Source: an uncultured Fibrobacter sp. (GTDB lineage: Bacteria > Fibrobacterota > Fibrobacteria > Fibrobacterales > Fibrobacteraceae). Taken from it: a stretch of 64,000 bases of DNA. The stretch lies in NCBI GenBank assembly GCA_947165045.1, contig CAMUYW010000007.1, positions 1 through 64,000 on the forward strand. The letters run 5' to 3'. Each line of letters starts with the position of its first letter. The first letter of the stretch is position 1. The notes below the pieces were generated by a model, which had not been told where the DNA came from, did no database searches, and saw only the letters and a list, made by a program, of their open reading frames with translations. Positions 7,497 through 16,043 of this stretch are shown piece by piece. The translations under genes and the position numbers were made by a program.

Positions 7497-8864
7497 TTAT
7501 TCCTTTTTCTCCGCGTGTTCGGCGACAAGGACGTTCTTCAATTTGTCATAAACGCCCGGGAACACAGCCTCGACCTTGTCCATATTCTCGACCAGTTCAT
7601 CGTTCTGCAACGCAAGCGACAACACGCTCAACGCAAGCCCCATCTGCGCCGAATCGCCGCCATCAAAATCGCTACCGTTCACAATCGTTTCCAGCCCGCG
7701 AATGACAAGGCCATCGTCATACACGCCAACCTCGGCACCCGTCTTGCGCAAATTCACCGCCAAGACTTCATTCTTCGGGCGCATTTCAACACGCACTTCC
7801 TTGGGCACGCGCAAAATCGTTTCGCCTTCGGCGTAGCAAGCTGCCACCGCCAACAGCGGGTATTCTTCAAGTCCCGTCGCAATCACGTCTTCGCTAAAGC
7901 GGCGGCCCTGCAAACGTTTGCCCGAAGCGAGCGGTTTGATTTCGACATCGCCAAAAACGTCGCCATACTTTTCACGACGGCTTACCGTTTCAACGTTTGC
8001 GCCCATGCGCTTGAGGCATGTCAAAGCACCCGCACGGCTGCTGTTCAAATCCACATTCAACAGCTTGATGACATTATCCTTCGGCATATTGCCGACCGTC
8101 GCAAGCACCGCAAAAGCCGTCGCTTCGGTCGTATCACCTGGCACATAGTATTCGCGCGCCGTAATCACCTTCGTTTCGGAAAGTTCCGTAAACTGCGTGC
8201 GTTCAATTTTTTTGCCCTGCGCAATCATCAAGCGTCGTTCGAATTCGCTCAGCTGTTCCATGCCACGGCCTTCGTACTTTACCGCAGCACCAAAGTAAAT
8301 GAGCATTTTCGTCCACTGGTCATGAACCGTCGATTTTTCTTCAAAATTCAAATATTCATTACGGATAAGCGCCCGAAGTAAAAGCCTATTGCGCATCACG
8401 CTCGACACGTTCCCCAGCGAATCCTTCTTGACATTCAGTTCATCACGCAAAAAATTAAAGACAAACTTTGCGGGTTCATCCTTTTGAACCTTAATCTTGA
8501 AATACTTCTGGAGCGTTTCCTTTGCCGTATTCACGCGGGCGATTCCCGCATCATCCACTTCAGCGGCAAACGTATAAATCTGTTCTTCATCCTTACTCGC
8601 GAGCGTCCAAAGCATCACGTTGTCCGCTTCGCTAAACTTAATCGGAAGCATTGTCGGCACGGGATACTGAAACCCTTTGCCATTGAGCACCAGCTGGTGC
8701 CCCTGCAATTCGTAAGACAACCCGAATTCCTTAAGAGCCTCGGCATATTTTTCACTGCCACTCGCCCACGCGAAATCTTCTAGCACGGTGCGACCATTCA
8801 CAAGGAGCGCCATCACCAGTGTCAAATTCATCCGTTCACGGTCGGGGTTCATCAAGAATTCCAT
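7497..8864 (-). CDS. EPSP-synthase-like protein lacking the usual catalytic motifs
   Basis: A 455-residue protein related to 3-phosphoshikimate 1-carboxyvinyltransferase (AroA). The fold is recognisable from VPGDTTEATAFAVLATV (family VPGDxSSAAFFL), from SSVMRNRLLLRAL followed by FGAAVKYEG (family SAQVKSALLLA ... FG), and from EEYPLLAVAACYAEGETIL. However, the N-terminal phosphate-binding GSKSxxxR is replaced by NPDRERMNLTL. The GNSGTxxR loop is unrecognisable, the aspartate of the D-x-x-P/D-x-x-M motif is a glutamate, and KESDR reads EMRPKNE. It lies between nadK and tyrA, so an aromatic-amino-acid role is plausible. Either it is a very divergent AroA, or a paralogue that binds ligand without the standard chemistry. 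A canonical aroA would be expected elsewhere in the second case. Confidence 0.7.
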   Translation of the reverse strand: MEFLMNPDRERMNLTLVMALLVNGRTVLEDFAWASGSEKYAEALKEFGLSYELQGHQLVLNGKGFQYPVPTMLPIKFSEADNVMLWTLASKDEEQIYTFAAEVDDAGIARVNTAKETLQKYFKIKVQKDEPAKFVFNFLRDELNVKKDSLGNVSSVMRNRLLLRALIRNEYLNFEEKSTVHDQWTKMLIYFGAAVKYEGRGMEQLSEFERRLMIAQGKKIERTQFTELSETKVITAREYYVPGDTTEATAFAVLATVGNMPKDNVIKLLNVDLNSSRAGALTCLKRMGANVETVSRREKYGDVFGDVEIKPLASGKRLQGRRFSEDVIATGLEEYPLLAVAACYAEGETILRVPKEVRVEMRPKNEVLAVNLRKTGAEVGVYDDGLVIRGLETIVNGSDFDGGDSAQMGLALSVLSLALQNDELVENMDKVEAVFPGVYDKLKNVLVAEHAEKKE

Positions 8865-8894
8865 CGTCTTTTCCTTAAATTCCTTATTAACTAA

Positions 8895-10079
8895 TTAACG
8901 TCTTTCTTTAACTTCGTATTCCAAGTATTGCAAAGTCTTAACAGCTCGTGCGGCTTCTTCTTCGGTCTTGAACGCAAGCAAAAGCGTGCCCGCCACATTT
9001 TCGCGGACCTTCATCAGTTCGATATCGCGAATGTTAATTCCTTCTTCGGCAAGCGGCTGCATCACGCTCAAAAGCGCACCCGGTTTATCCTTGAGCTGCA
9101 CAGTGATTTCAAAGAACGACGCGATATTGCGCCCCGGAGCAAACAAACTCGCACGGCCTTCGTTACCCGCCTTGAAAATATCCGCAAGCGCCTGCGAATT
9201 ATCAGCAATTACGCTCTGTTCGTCATTTTCAAAATTGCCCGAAGCAGGTTTACCGTTCTTCACAACGTTGAGCCCGTTCATCGCCGCAATCGTCTTGTCG
9301 AGCCCGTCACGAACTTCGCAAAGCGCACGCATCGTCTCATCGCGATTGGTCACAGCAATATCATGCCACATGCCCCAACCCGAAGCTGCAATACGAGTCA
9401 TATCGCGGAAAGCGCGGCCCGCAAAATGCTGATAGTTGTGCGAAAGCAAACGCTCCGGCAAATTTCCAGCAAGCGTCGAACTCAGCATCTGCGGCATGTG
9501 ACTGACCCACGCCATCGTGCGGTCGTGATGTTCCGGCGGGAACACCACAGAATTAGCGCCTACGAAACGAATCAACTCCAAAAGCGGAGCATAAACAGAT
9601 TCTTCCGTCCCTTCGGGCGGGCAAACAAACCAATACGCATTTTCAAAAATCGCAGGATCATTGTATTCGCAAGTGCGCTTTTCGGAACCCGCCATCGGGT
9701 GGCTCCCGACAAAGCGGAACGGACGCGGCAAACGCATCCCCGCCTTACAAATTTCAACCTTCGTCGAACCGATATCGCTCACCAAAATTTCACGACCCGA
9801 GGCACCATTGCCAGCCCACGAAACACGGCCCAGCGCATCAATCATCTTTAGAATGTGGATAATCGGCGCACAAAGCAAAATGAGGTCACTATCCTTCGCC
9901 CATTTTTCAGTCTCGTCATACTCAAAAAATTCGTCGGCAAGATCCAGCTCTTTCGCGCGCTTGAGTGTCGCGGGTGAACTCACCGCACGGATGACAGTCG
10001 GGAGTTTAGCCTGTTTGATGGCTGCAGCAATCGAACTTGCAAGCAGTCCAAAACCCACCATTGTAATGCGGCCAACCAT
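8895..10079 (-). CDS. tyrA: prephenate dehydrogenase with C-terminal ACT domain
   Basis: A 394-residue NAD-dependent dehydrogenase of tyrosine biosynthesis. The N-terminus has the dinucleotide fold GFGLLASS (residues 9-16). SDIGSTK and VGSHPMAGSE form the prephenate site, and HHDRTMAWVSHMPQML is a typical helical-domain signature. Residues from about 325 to the end (EITVQLKDKPGALLSVM) form an ACT domain, usually the site of feedback by tyrosine. The start overlaps the stop of the chorismate mutase gene by one base (TAATG), so the two consecutive pathway steps are translationally coupled. Confidence 0.93.
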   Translation of the reverse strand: MVGRITMVGFGLLASSIAAAIKQAKLPTVIRAVSSPATLKRAKELDLADEFFEYDETEKWAKDSDLILLCAPIIHILKMIDALGRVSWAGNGASGREILVSDIGSTKVEICKAGMRLPRPFRFVGSHPMAGSEKRTCEYNDPAIFENAYWFVCPPEGTEESVYAPLLELIRFVGANSVVFPPEHHDRTMAWVSHMPQMLSSTLAGNLPERLLSHNYQHFAGRAFRDMTRIAASGWGMWHDIAVTNRDETMRALCEVRDGLDKTIAAMNGLNVVKNGKPASGNFENDEQSVIADNSQALADIFKAGNEGRASLFAPGRNIASFFEITVQLKDKPGALLSVMQPLAEEGINIRDIELMKVRENVAGTLLLAFKTEEEAARAVKTLQYLEYEVKERR

Positions 10080-10348
10080 TATTCTTCCACCTTGCGAGTT
10101 TCTTCCATAATGACACGGAATATATTCCTGAACGATTCTTCGGAGAGCGGGCCACCGGCCTTTCGAGCCTTTTCGGCAACACCGTTCAACACCGCCGTTT
10201 CGCGACCTTCGTCAAACACAGGCAAGCCTTTCAGCTTTTTGATTTTTCCAATCTCAGCAGCGTAAGTCGCCCTTTTGTTGAGGATTGTCATCAATTCATC
10301 ATTCAGTTCGTCAATGCGAATGCGCCATTCATTAATATCCATACTCAT
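10079..10348 (-). CDS. chorismate mutase, AroQ type
   Basis: An 89-residue all-helical protein: WRIRIDELNDELMTILNKRATYAAEIGKIKK at the start and FDEGRETAVL in the middle match the AroQ fold, which converts chorismate to prephenate. Arg10/12, Lys39 and Arg/Glu of GRE are in the places expected for active-site residues. It feeds TyrA directly and overlaps its start codon. An alternative start is the second methionine (10342). Confidence 0.88.
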   Translation of the reverse strand: MSMDINEWRIRIDELNDELMTILNKRATYAAEIGKIKKLKGLPVFDEGRETAVLNGVAEKARKAGGPLSEESFRNIFRVIMEETRKVEE

Positions 10349-10390
10349 GAATGTAGAAAATTTCGCAAACGCATTGAGGATGACAAAGCC

Positions 10391-11554
10391 TTACGGAATG
10401 CGGTTCGCATACTCATACAGCGAAAGACCGAATTCAGGAAGAGCCGCAATCAAGAAATCGAAAATATCCGATTGCACATTTTCATAATCTTCCCACTTTA
10501 CTGTATTCGCAAAAGCGTAGATCTCAAGCGGGAGTCCCGTCGGTGTTGGAGCAAGTTGGCGAGTCATCAACGTCATGTCTTGAGCAATGGTATTTCTGCT
10601 ACGAAGATAAGCCGTACAAAAAGCTCTAAATGTTCCAATATTTGTCAAATGACGACCATTCAAACGAGTTATCGTGTCATTTTCAGTCACATTTGTAGAC
10701 TTACCGATTTCGTTCATCTTTTGTTCCAAGTACGGTCGCAAAATATCAATTTTCATGAAAGATTCAATTTCATCATCCGTCAAAAAACGGATACTCTGTT
10801 GTTCTATATAAAGCGAACGTTTGATGCGACGACCGCCAGATTCTTGCATCCAGCGCCAGTTACGGAATGAATTTGTTATCAAGTCATACGCAGGAATCAC
10901 AGAAACAGTATTATCCCAATTGCGCACTTTCACAGATGTAAGCGTAATGTCGATGACCGACCCATCAGCGTGATGGCGTTCAATTTCAATCCAGTCCCCC
11001 TTGCGTAAAAGGTCCGAAATATTGATTTGAATTCCAGCAACCAAACCTAAGATTGAATCACGGAACACCAACAAAAGCACCGTTGCCATCGCACCAAGTG
11101 CAGATAAAATAATCACAGGACTTTTATTGACCACCTGCGATGCCACCAGTATCGTTGCCACGCAGAAAACCACCAATTTGACAGCTTGGAAAATTCCATG
11201 CAGCGGCCGCACTTTCATTCTTGCATTGCGTTCGTTCAAATTTTCAATAACATCAAGAACCGAACATGCCAAAAGGAACGAAACAACGGTGAATAAGATA
11301 TTCCCTACATGTTCACAAGCTTCATAAATAAAAGTCTCTTTTGTAAGAATCTGCGGAAACGCATTCACAAAAAGCATTACCGGCACAAACATAAGCCCGC
11401 GATTGATAACACCTTTGTTCACAAGCAAGTCATCAAATTTATTCGGAGTCTTTGCCGCAATCCATTTCGCCAGCGGATGGACCACAAAATACAAAAGCGT
11501 ATAAGCTATTATGACAGAAACAACAAGAATTATAAATTGAAGATAATCATCCAT
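10391..11554 (-). CDS. MscS-family mechanosensitive channel
   Basis: A 387-residue membrane protein. Several hydrophobic segments in the first 190 residues are followed by FRDSILGLVAGIQINISDLLRKGDWIEI, the pore-helix and beta-domain junction typical of MscS, then SVKVRNWDNTVSVIPAYDLITNSFRNW. The C-terminal region is a soluble vestibule similar to the YbdG subgroup. I start at ATG 11554 (MDDYLQFIIL); a longer frame runs back across the divergent galE gene and is not credible. It probably relieves turgor on hypo-osmotic shock. Confidence 0.85.
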   Translation of the reverse strand: MDDYLQFIILVVSVIIAYTLLYFVVHPLAKWIAAKTPNKFDDLLVNKGVINRGLMFVPVMLFVNAFPQILTKETFIYEACEHVGNILFTVVSFLLACSVLDVIENLNERNARMKVRPLHGIFQAVKLVVFCVATILVASQVVNKSPVIILSALGAMATVLLLVFRDSILGLVAGIQINISDLLRKGDWIEIERHHADGSVIDITLTSVKVRNWDNTVSVIPAYDLITNSFRNWRWMQESGGRRIKRSLYIEQQSIRFLTDDEIESFMKIDILRPYLEQKMNEIGKSTNVTENDTITRLNGRHLTNIGTFRAFCTAYLRSRNTIAQDMTLMTRQLAPTPTGLPLEIYAFANTVKWEDYENVQSDIFDFLIAALPEFGLSLYEYANRIP

Positions 11555-11614
11555 GAACACCAATCTAAAAAAATTTCGTATATTATGTCCCGAACAATTT
11601 TCTTTGGAGCAATT

Positions 11615-12631
11615 ATGAAAATAGCTGTTATGGGTGGTGCAGGTTACATCGGAAGCCATACCATTATTGAGCTTTACAAAGCAGGCCATTCCGTCGTTGT
11701 AGTCGATAATCTTGTGAACTCCAGCAACGAATCTCTCCGTCGCGTGGGCGAACTCGTTGGAACCCCTATACCGTTTGTGAATGCCGACGTCCGTGACGCA
11801 GCCGCCATGGACAAGATTTTCAGCGAAAACAAGTTTGATGCATGCATTCATTTCGCAGGCCTCAAGGCTGTGGGCGAATCGGTCACCAAGCCACTCGAAT
11901 ACTACGAAAACAACATGAACGCCACGTTCGTGCTCCTTAACGCCATGCGTAATCACGACTGCAAGAACATCATTTTCAGCTCGTCAGCTACGGTTTACGG
12001 CAATCCGGCCGTCATCCCGATTACCGAAGAATGCCCCAAGGGCCAGTGCACCAACCCGTACGGACAAACAAAGTCCATGCTCGAAGAAGTCCTCCGCGAT
12101 GTGCAAAAAGCTGACCCGGAATGGAACGTAGTGCTGCTGCGTTACTTCAACCCGATTGGAGCGCATCCAAGCGGTCGCATCGGTGAAGACCCGAACGGCA
12201 TTCCTAACAACCTCATGCCGTACATCACGCAGACCGCAGTTGGACTCCGCAAGGAACTCGGCGTATTCGGCAATGACTACGACACACCAGACGGCACTGG
12301 CGTTCGCGACTACATCCACGTTTGCGACCTCGCCGCAGGCCACGTTGCTGCACTCCAAGCCATCGAACGCAAATGCGGGCTCGCCATTTACAACCTCGGC
12401 ACGGGCCACGGTTACTCCGTTCTCGATGTTGTGAAAGCTTTTGAAAAAGCAAACGGCATCAAGATTCCGTACAGCATCAAGCCGCGTCGCGCAGGCGACA
12501 TCGCCACTTGCTACTGCAATCCGCAAAAGGCATTCGACGAACTCGGCTGGAAGGCCAAGTACGGTATCGAAGAAATGTGCCGCGATGCATGGAACTGGCA
12601 AAAACAAAACCCGAAGGGGTACAGAGGGTAG
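11615..12631 (+). CDS. galE: UDP-glucose 4-epimerase
   Basis: A 338-residue short-chain dehydrogenase-type epimerase, the same length as the E. coli enzyme. GGAGYIGSH (residues 7-15) binds NAD, SSSATVYG carries the catalytic Ser/Thr, and NPYGQTKSMLEE carries the Tyr-x-x-x-Lys pair. GVRDYIHVCDLAAGHVAAL is a further GalE signature. It interconverts UDP-glucose and UDP-galactose for surface polysaccharide or galactose use. GGAGC precedes the ATG, and TATATTAT around 11578-11585 is a likely -10 region in the 60-base gap to the divergent MscS gene. Confidence 0.95.
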   Translation: MKIAVMGGAGYIGSHTIIELYKAGHSVVVVDNLVNSSNESLRRVGELVGTPIPFVNADVRDAAAMDKIFSENKFDACIHFAGLKAVGESVTKPLEYYENNMNATFVLLNAMRNHDCKNIIFSSSATVYGNPAVIPITEECPKGQCTNPYGQTKSMLEEVLRDVQKADPEWNVVLLRYFNPIGAHPSGRIGEDPNGIPNNLMPYITQTAVGLRKELGVFGNDYDTPDGTGVRDYIHVCDLAAGHVAALQAIERKCGLAIYNLGTGHGYSVLDVVKAFEKANGIKIPYSIKPRRAGDIATCYCNPQKAFDELGWKAKYGIEEMCRDAWNWQKQNPKGYRG

Positions 12632-12637
12632 ATCGTC

Positions 12638-12657
12638 ATTTCCGCGAAAGCGGAAAT
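12638..12657. repeat. dispersed palindrome after galE
   Basis: ATTTCCGC-GAAA-GCGGAAAT, preceded by CGTC and followed by CTTA, is an AT-shifted version of the CATCCCCGCGAAGGCGGGGATC family at 5212. The paired changes on both arms keep the stem perfect. Confidence 0.75.
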
Positions 12658-12663
12658 CTTATA

Positions 12664-12696
12664 AAAAAGACCTCTCGTTTTACGAGAGGTCTTTTT
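12664..12696. terminator. bidirectional intrinsic terminator
   Basis: AAAAAGACCTCTCGT pairs with ACGAGAGGTCTTTTT around a TTT loop. A-rich and T-rich flanks on both sides let it serve galE from the left and the minus-strand gene at 12730 from the right. Confidence 0.9.
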
Positions 12697-12729
12697 ACTA
12701 CGCGAGCATTCGCTCGCCATTTTCAAATT

Positions 12730-13200
12730 TTAGTCACGATGGTGGTGATGTTTCTTGCGCGGCGGTTCCGGGCGATTGTAATTGCGATGGACATCTTCGC
12801 ATTCGCTGATGCTACGAGCCGCAAAGTACTTATGACGCTTCGGGTCCATGCATTCAATACGATCCGCGCGGTCGCGACGGTAATCGATCTGCATCCAGAC
12901 ATCACCATTGGAGCAATAAAAATCGAACTTACGTTCCTTTTCACCACTATAGCATTCGCCACGGCTGTACATTTTCTGATCGTTGCTGTAACGTTCTACC
13001 TGGATTCTATCGTGACGGTCGCATTTCGGTTCTACGAACTTGCAAGTCACCGCAGGAACAGCGGAAGGTGGCGGCGGCGGAGGAGGTACTGCACGAGTGG
13101 AAGATTCCTCCTTCTTGGGTTCAACGTTAATCGTCAATGCCATTGCAGAAGTGCTTAGCAACATCAACGACATAGCGCAGGTAAGCAAAAGCTTGTTCAT
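12730..13200 (-). CDS. small exported cysteine-containing protein with proline and histidine tracts
   Basis: A 156-residue protein of unknown function. Residues 1-22 form a signal peptide (MNKLLLTCAMSLMLLSTSAMA). A run of seven prolines lies near residues 39-45, and the mature part holds six cysteines (for example CKFVEPKCDR, ECYSG, FYCSNGD), suggesting disulfides in the periplasm. It ends in a basic histidine-rich tail (KKHHHHRD). The tail could bind metal, but nothing else supports that. It is monocistronic, convergent with galE. Confidence 0.7.
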   Translation of the reverse strand: MNKLLLTCAMSLMLLSTSAMALTINVEPKKEESSTRAVPPPPPPPSAVPAVTCKFVEPKCDRHDRIQVERYSNDQKMYSRGECYSGEKERKFDFYCSNGDVWMQIDYRRDRADRIECMDPKRHKYFAARSISECEDVHRNYNRPEPPRKKHHHHRD

Positions 13201-13308
13201 AAGACCTCATTATACTTTAATTGTTACATCAAAGATAATATATTAAATATTTTGTTACAAAACCAATAAATTCAAAAAAAATATGGCCTCATCATCAGAC
13301 AAGGTCAT

Positions 13309-13330
13309 AAAAACATGCAAGCATGTTTTT
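13309..13330 (-). terminator. terminator after pyrophosphatase
   Basis: AAAAACATGC and GCATGTTTTT form a perfect inverted repeat 12 bases past the ppa stop, with a T-run on the minus strand. Confidence 0.7.
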
Positions 13331-13342
13331 GCGACGCTCGGC

Positions 13343-13933
13343 TTATATCAATTCCTCAGCTGTAATCTTCTCGTCGTGTTCGGGTTCCTGATAACAGGAT
13401 TCCGGCACTTGAACCTGGTTTTGAAAATAAGCCTTGTGAGCCGCAATCACCTTTTCACGAGCAAACGCAGCATCCTTCCATTCACCAATCTGTACATCCT
13501 TGCCTTCCAGTTCCTTATAGTTCTGGAAGAAATTCTTCGTAATGCGGAGGAACATTTGGTCTACATCGGTGATGTCGCAGAACGGACGCGGGTTAAACAC
13601 CGGCACGCCCAAAACCTTGTAGTCCTTCTTGCCACCATCGGTCATGTCAAGTGCGCCAATCACACGGCAAGTGCAAACTGTACCCGTAATCATCGAAGCA
13701 GGGCTGTAAATCAGCATATCCAAAGCATCGCCATCATCGGCCTTGGTACTCGGGATAAAACCGTACGTGCAAGGATAGCTCATGGAACTCAAAAGGCAAC
13801 GGTCAAGACGGAACACATGGAGGCGTTCGTCGTATTCGTATTTCAAATTCGTATCTTTGCCGATTTCCACGACGCAATCAACTTCATAGGGATATTTGCG
13901 TCCGATAGGAAGATCAAGGTAATTAATAGACAT
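13343..13933 (-). CDS. ppa: inorganic pyrophosphatase (family I)
   Basis: A 196-residue soluble enzyme that hydrolyses pyrophosphate. The signature D-G-D-A-L-D within KADDGDALDML holds the metal-binding aspartates. YPYEVDCVVEIGKDTNLKYEYD and YPCTYGFIPST are the typical preceding strands, and KVLGVPV follows. The C-terminal tail (PEHDEKITAEELI) is acidic. It has its own 115-base leader and a terminator. Confidence 0.93.
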   Translation of the reverse strand: MSINYLDLPIGRKYPYEVDCVVEIGKDTNLKYEYDERLHVFRLDRCLLSSMSYPCTYGFIPSTKADDGDALDMLIYSPASMITGTVCTCRVIGALDMTDGGKKDYKVLGVPVFNPRPFCDITDVDQMFLRITKNFFQNYKELEGKDVQIGEWKDAAFAREKVIAAHKAYFQNQVQVPESCYQEPEHDEKITAEELI

Positions 13934-14048
13934 TTATTCTCCGTAGCCCACTTTGAGCTTTATTATCATTTTGTTACAACTTTGAGTACTAATTTAGTAT
14001 TTATCCAGAAATTGTAAAGGATTTATTTACGTTTTAACACAAATTTAA

Positions 14049-15350
14049 CTACCTACTACGCCATCGTTGCGTTGTTGTTTTACCCGTAATTCCCCATGTA
14101 AACTTCGGCTCGCCCTTATCCGGACTGTAACCAACTTCAAAACGGATTCGATCCAGCGCAGGAATTACAATATGCAGGCCGCCATAAACAGCTCCTTCAT
14201 AATTTTCCCAGCCAGGAGCACCGTTGTCCCAAAGCACGCTACCGTCAAACCCAGCCACAAGCTGAATTCCGTAAAAGAAATTGACACCCCACAACGAAGC
14301 CGAACGACGCTCCAGCAACACAAAACGTTCTTCAAGATTCAAGAGCATTTCATGAACGCCAAGATGTTCTTCGTCAGGTTTTTCAAGGCCACGGAAGGAA
14401 TTCGTTCCTCCATGATAGAAGTAATCATAATTTTTGACATCGCCCGGACGCAAACGAACAAGCGCCGTTGCACCAGTTACAAAGCGCCCAAACGTATAGT
14501 AGGCACGAGCATCTTCCAAGAACTCGACATAGTTTTCACCGCGCGATCCGCCAACACCCACATGCGTCACAGCACTTTCAAAATAAATTCCCTTACGGCT
14601 GTCCAATTCACTATCACGGAAATCGACAGCGGCTCCAAGCCCAAATTCCGGTAATACGCCAGGTCCCCCTTCAAGATAGCGATAAACTAATTTTCCCAGC
14701 ACAGAAAAATGGGGAATCATTTTCCAGTTTACATCTAAGCTTAATAACCAACTGGCATCTTTAAAATTTCGGATATTATCCCAACTATCCGTTCGCGTAA
14801 AATCAATATTCCAACCTAGCGGAATACCCAAGAAATAAGGTGAACTAGCATAGATGGCATACTCATTTTTCTCAAAAAACGGATCTACCGCCGTACGGTA
14901 ATGCACCTCGGCACGAATATCCTCACCAAACATATTCAGGTTTGCAAGAGCAAGCCCCAGCATGAGTCCATCGCGATCGGTCGTTTTGCTATCCGGCGAT
15001 GGGATCCAGCGGAAGATTTCCTTGAAATGGTATGTTAAATTAAAAGTGAGAGTATCAGAAGTCTTTTCACAAGTTACAGAAATTTCTGTAAATAAATCGA
15101 GGTCTTCCAAACGTCGCTTTTCAGAAAGAAACGTTTCATGAGAAAAAACGCCACCCGCCTTATGAGCAAGTTCGCGTTCGACCACATGCGATTTCGTATG
15201 TTCCAGCCCCTGAAATTTTACGGAAGCTATTGGAGCACCGTCTACACACTGCAAAGAATCCTTGCGGAGAGAATCGGGTTCCTCCGCAAAAGAGACCGAC
15301 AGTCCCGTGCACGCAAAAAAAAGAACAAAAACTAGTCCGAACGCTTTCAT
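14049..15350 (-). CDS. BamA/TamA-like outer-membrane protein
   Basis: A 433-residue exported protein. A signal peptide covers about residues 1-22. Residues 40-120 (IASVKFQGLEHTKSHVVEREL ... LFTEISVTCEK) form a single POTRA-like domain, and from about residue 130 alternating strands form an Omp85-type barrel, with the late FYHGGTNSFRGLE segment matching the conserved RGxx motif of the barrel and GYSPDKGEPKF at the end. It is shorter than BamA, which has five POTRA domains, so it is probably an accessory Omp85 protein rather than the central one. The substrate is unknown. Confidence 0.8.
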   Translation of the reverse strand: MKAFGLVFVLFFACTGLSVSFAEEPDSLRKDSLQCVDGAPIASVKFQGLEHTKSHVVERELAHKAGGVFSHETFLSEKRRLEDLDLFTEISVTCEKTSDTLTFNLTYHFKEIFRWIPSPDSKTTDRDGLMLGLALANLNMFGEDIRAEVHYRTAVDPFFEKNEYAIYASSPYFLGIPLGWNIDFTRTDSWDNIRNFKDASWLLSLDVNWKMIPHFSVLGKLVYRYLEGGPGVLPEFGLGAAVDFRDSELDSRKGIYFESAVTHVGVGGSRGENYVEFLEDARAYYTFGRFVTGATALVRLRPGDVKNYDYFYHGGTNSFRGLEKPDEEHLGVHEMLLNLEERFVLLERRSASLWGVNFFYGIQLVAGFDGSVLWDNGAPGWENYEGAVYGGLHIVIPALDRIRFEVGYSPDKGEPKFTWGITGKTTTQRWRSR

Positions 15351-15428
15351 ATACGCAAATCCATAAAACGGGTTAAAAATACAAAATTTTAAAAATTGCT
15401 ATATTTGGAGCACCAAATTGAGGTGATT

Positions 15429-15893
15429 ATGTTAGACTTTTTAGCAAACTATTGGCCGTACCTGGTAGTCCTGGTCGTGGTCATTCTTTTGTTTTTTGTT
15501 CTCCGCGGTGTATTCAAAGGTTTGAAGGCAAGAAGCCCCTTCAACATGGAAAACATCCGCAAGAGCACCGAGCCGAACTTCCTCGCTCTCCAGCAGAAGT
15601 CCAAGGCTTTGCTCGCCGACGCCGACATGATTTGCGAAATCAAGCCGGGGAGCGATCAGGTCATTCCGAAAAAAGAAGACGTTAAGTTTTTCCGTCGCGC
15701 GGTTTCGCAGAAGTTCAAACTTGCTGTGTTCCAAGTGCCGGGCACAAATAAGGTCGTATTCTTCTTCTGCAAGACCGAAGCCGGCATTCGCAGAAGACTC
15801 CAGAACTTGGTTATCAACCAGAAGTATCGCGAAGGCAAACCGCCTTACATCGATAACGAAACTGGCGAAAAGTTGAGATATCCAAGAGCTTAG
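15429..15893 (+). CDS. small membrane-anchored protein of unknown function
   Basis: A 154-residue protein with one transmembrane helix at residues 8-28 (YLVVLVVVILLFFVL) followed by a basic soluble domain (FKGLKARSPFN, then KPGSDQVIPKKEDVKFFRR). The soluble part has several beta-type segments (FKLAVFQVPGTNKVVFFF) and no recognisable motif. I start at ATG 15429, which has GAGGTG nine bases before it, rather than 33 bases earlier. It is divergent from the BamA-like gene. Confidence 0.7.
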   Translation: MLDFLANYWPYLVVLVVVILLFFVLRGVFKGLKARSPFNMENIRKSTEPNFLALQQKSKALLADADMICEIKPGSDQVIPKKEDVKFFRRAVSQKFKLAVFQVPGTNKVVFFFCKTEAGIRRRLQNLVINQKYREGKPPYIDNETGEKLRYPRA

Positions 15894-15930
15894 AGAGACA
15901 AGAGTGGTTCGACAGGCTCACCAACCTTGT

Positions 15931-16010
15931 GTCATCCTGAGCGAAGTCGAAGGATCCAGTACATTTCAGTAACATTGTCACCCCGCACTTGTTGCGGGGT
16001 CGCCTTTTTT
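15931..16010. repeat. dispersed repeat plus terminator-like hairpin
   Basis: GTCATCCTGAGCGAAGTCG at 15931-15949 continues to AAGGATCC, a widespread bacterial dispersed repeat (it would translate as CHPERSRRI). It is followed by ACCCCGCA-CTTGT-TGCGGGGT (15980-16000) and CGCCTTTTTT, which may act as a terminator for the gene ending at 15893. Confidence 0.75.
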
Positions 16011-16043
16011 AAAGAGCATCCCAACAAAATCCAGCGAGTCCCC

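Noticed and set aside
11555-11956. Long N-terminal extension of the MscS channel
   Set aside because: It is antisense to the start of galE and has no membrane or family features.
14049-15350. BamA itself
   Set aside because: Only one POTRA-like domain is present and the protein is about half the usual length, so an accessory Omp85 protein is more likely.
15927-16043. N-terminal extension of HrpB
   Set aside because: It encodes a dispersed repeat (CHPERSRRIQ) and a terminator hairpin; the family core begins after 16044.
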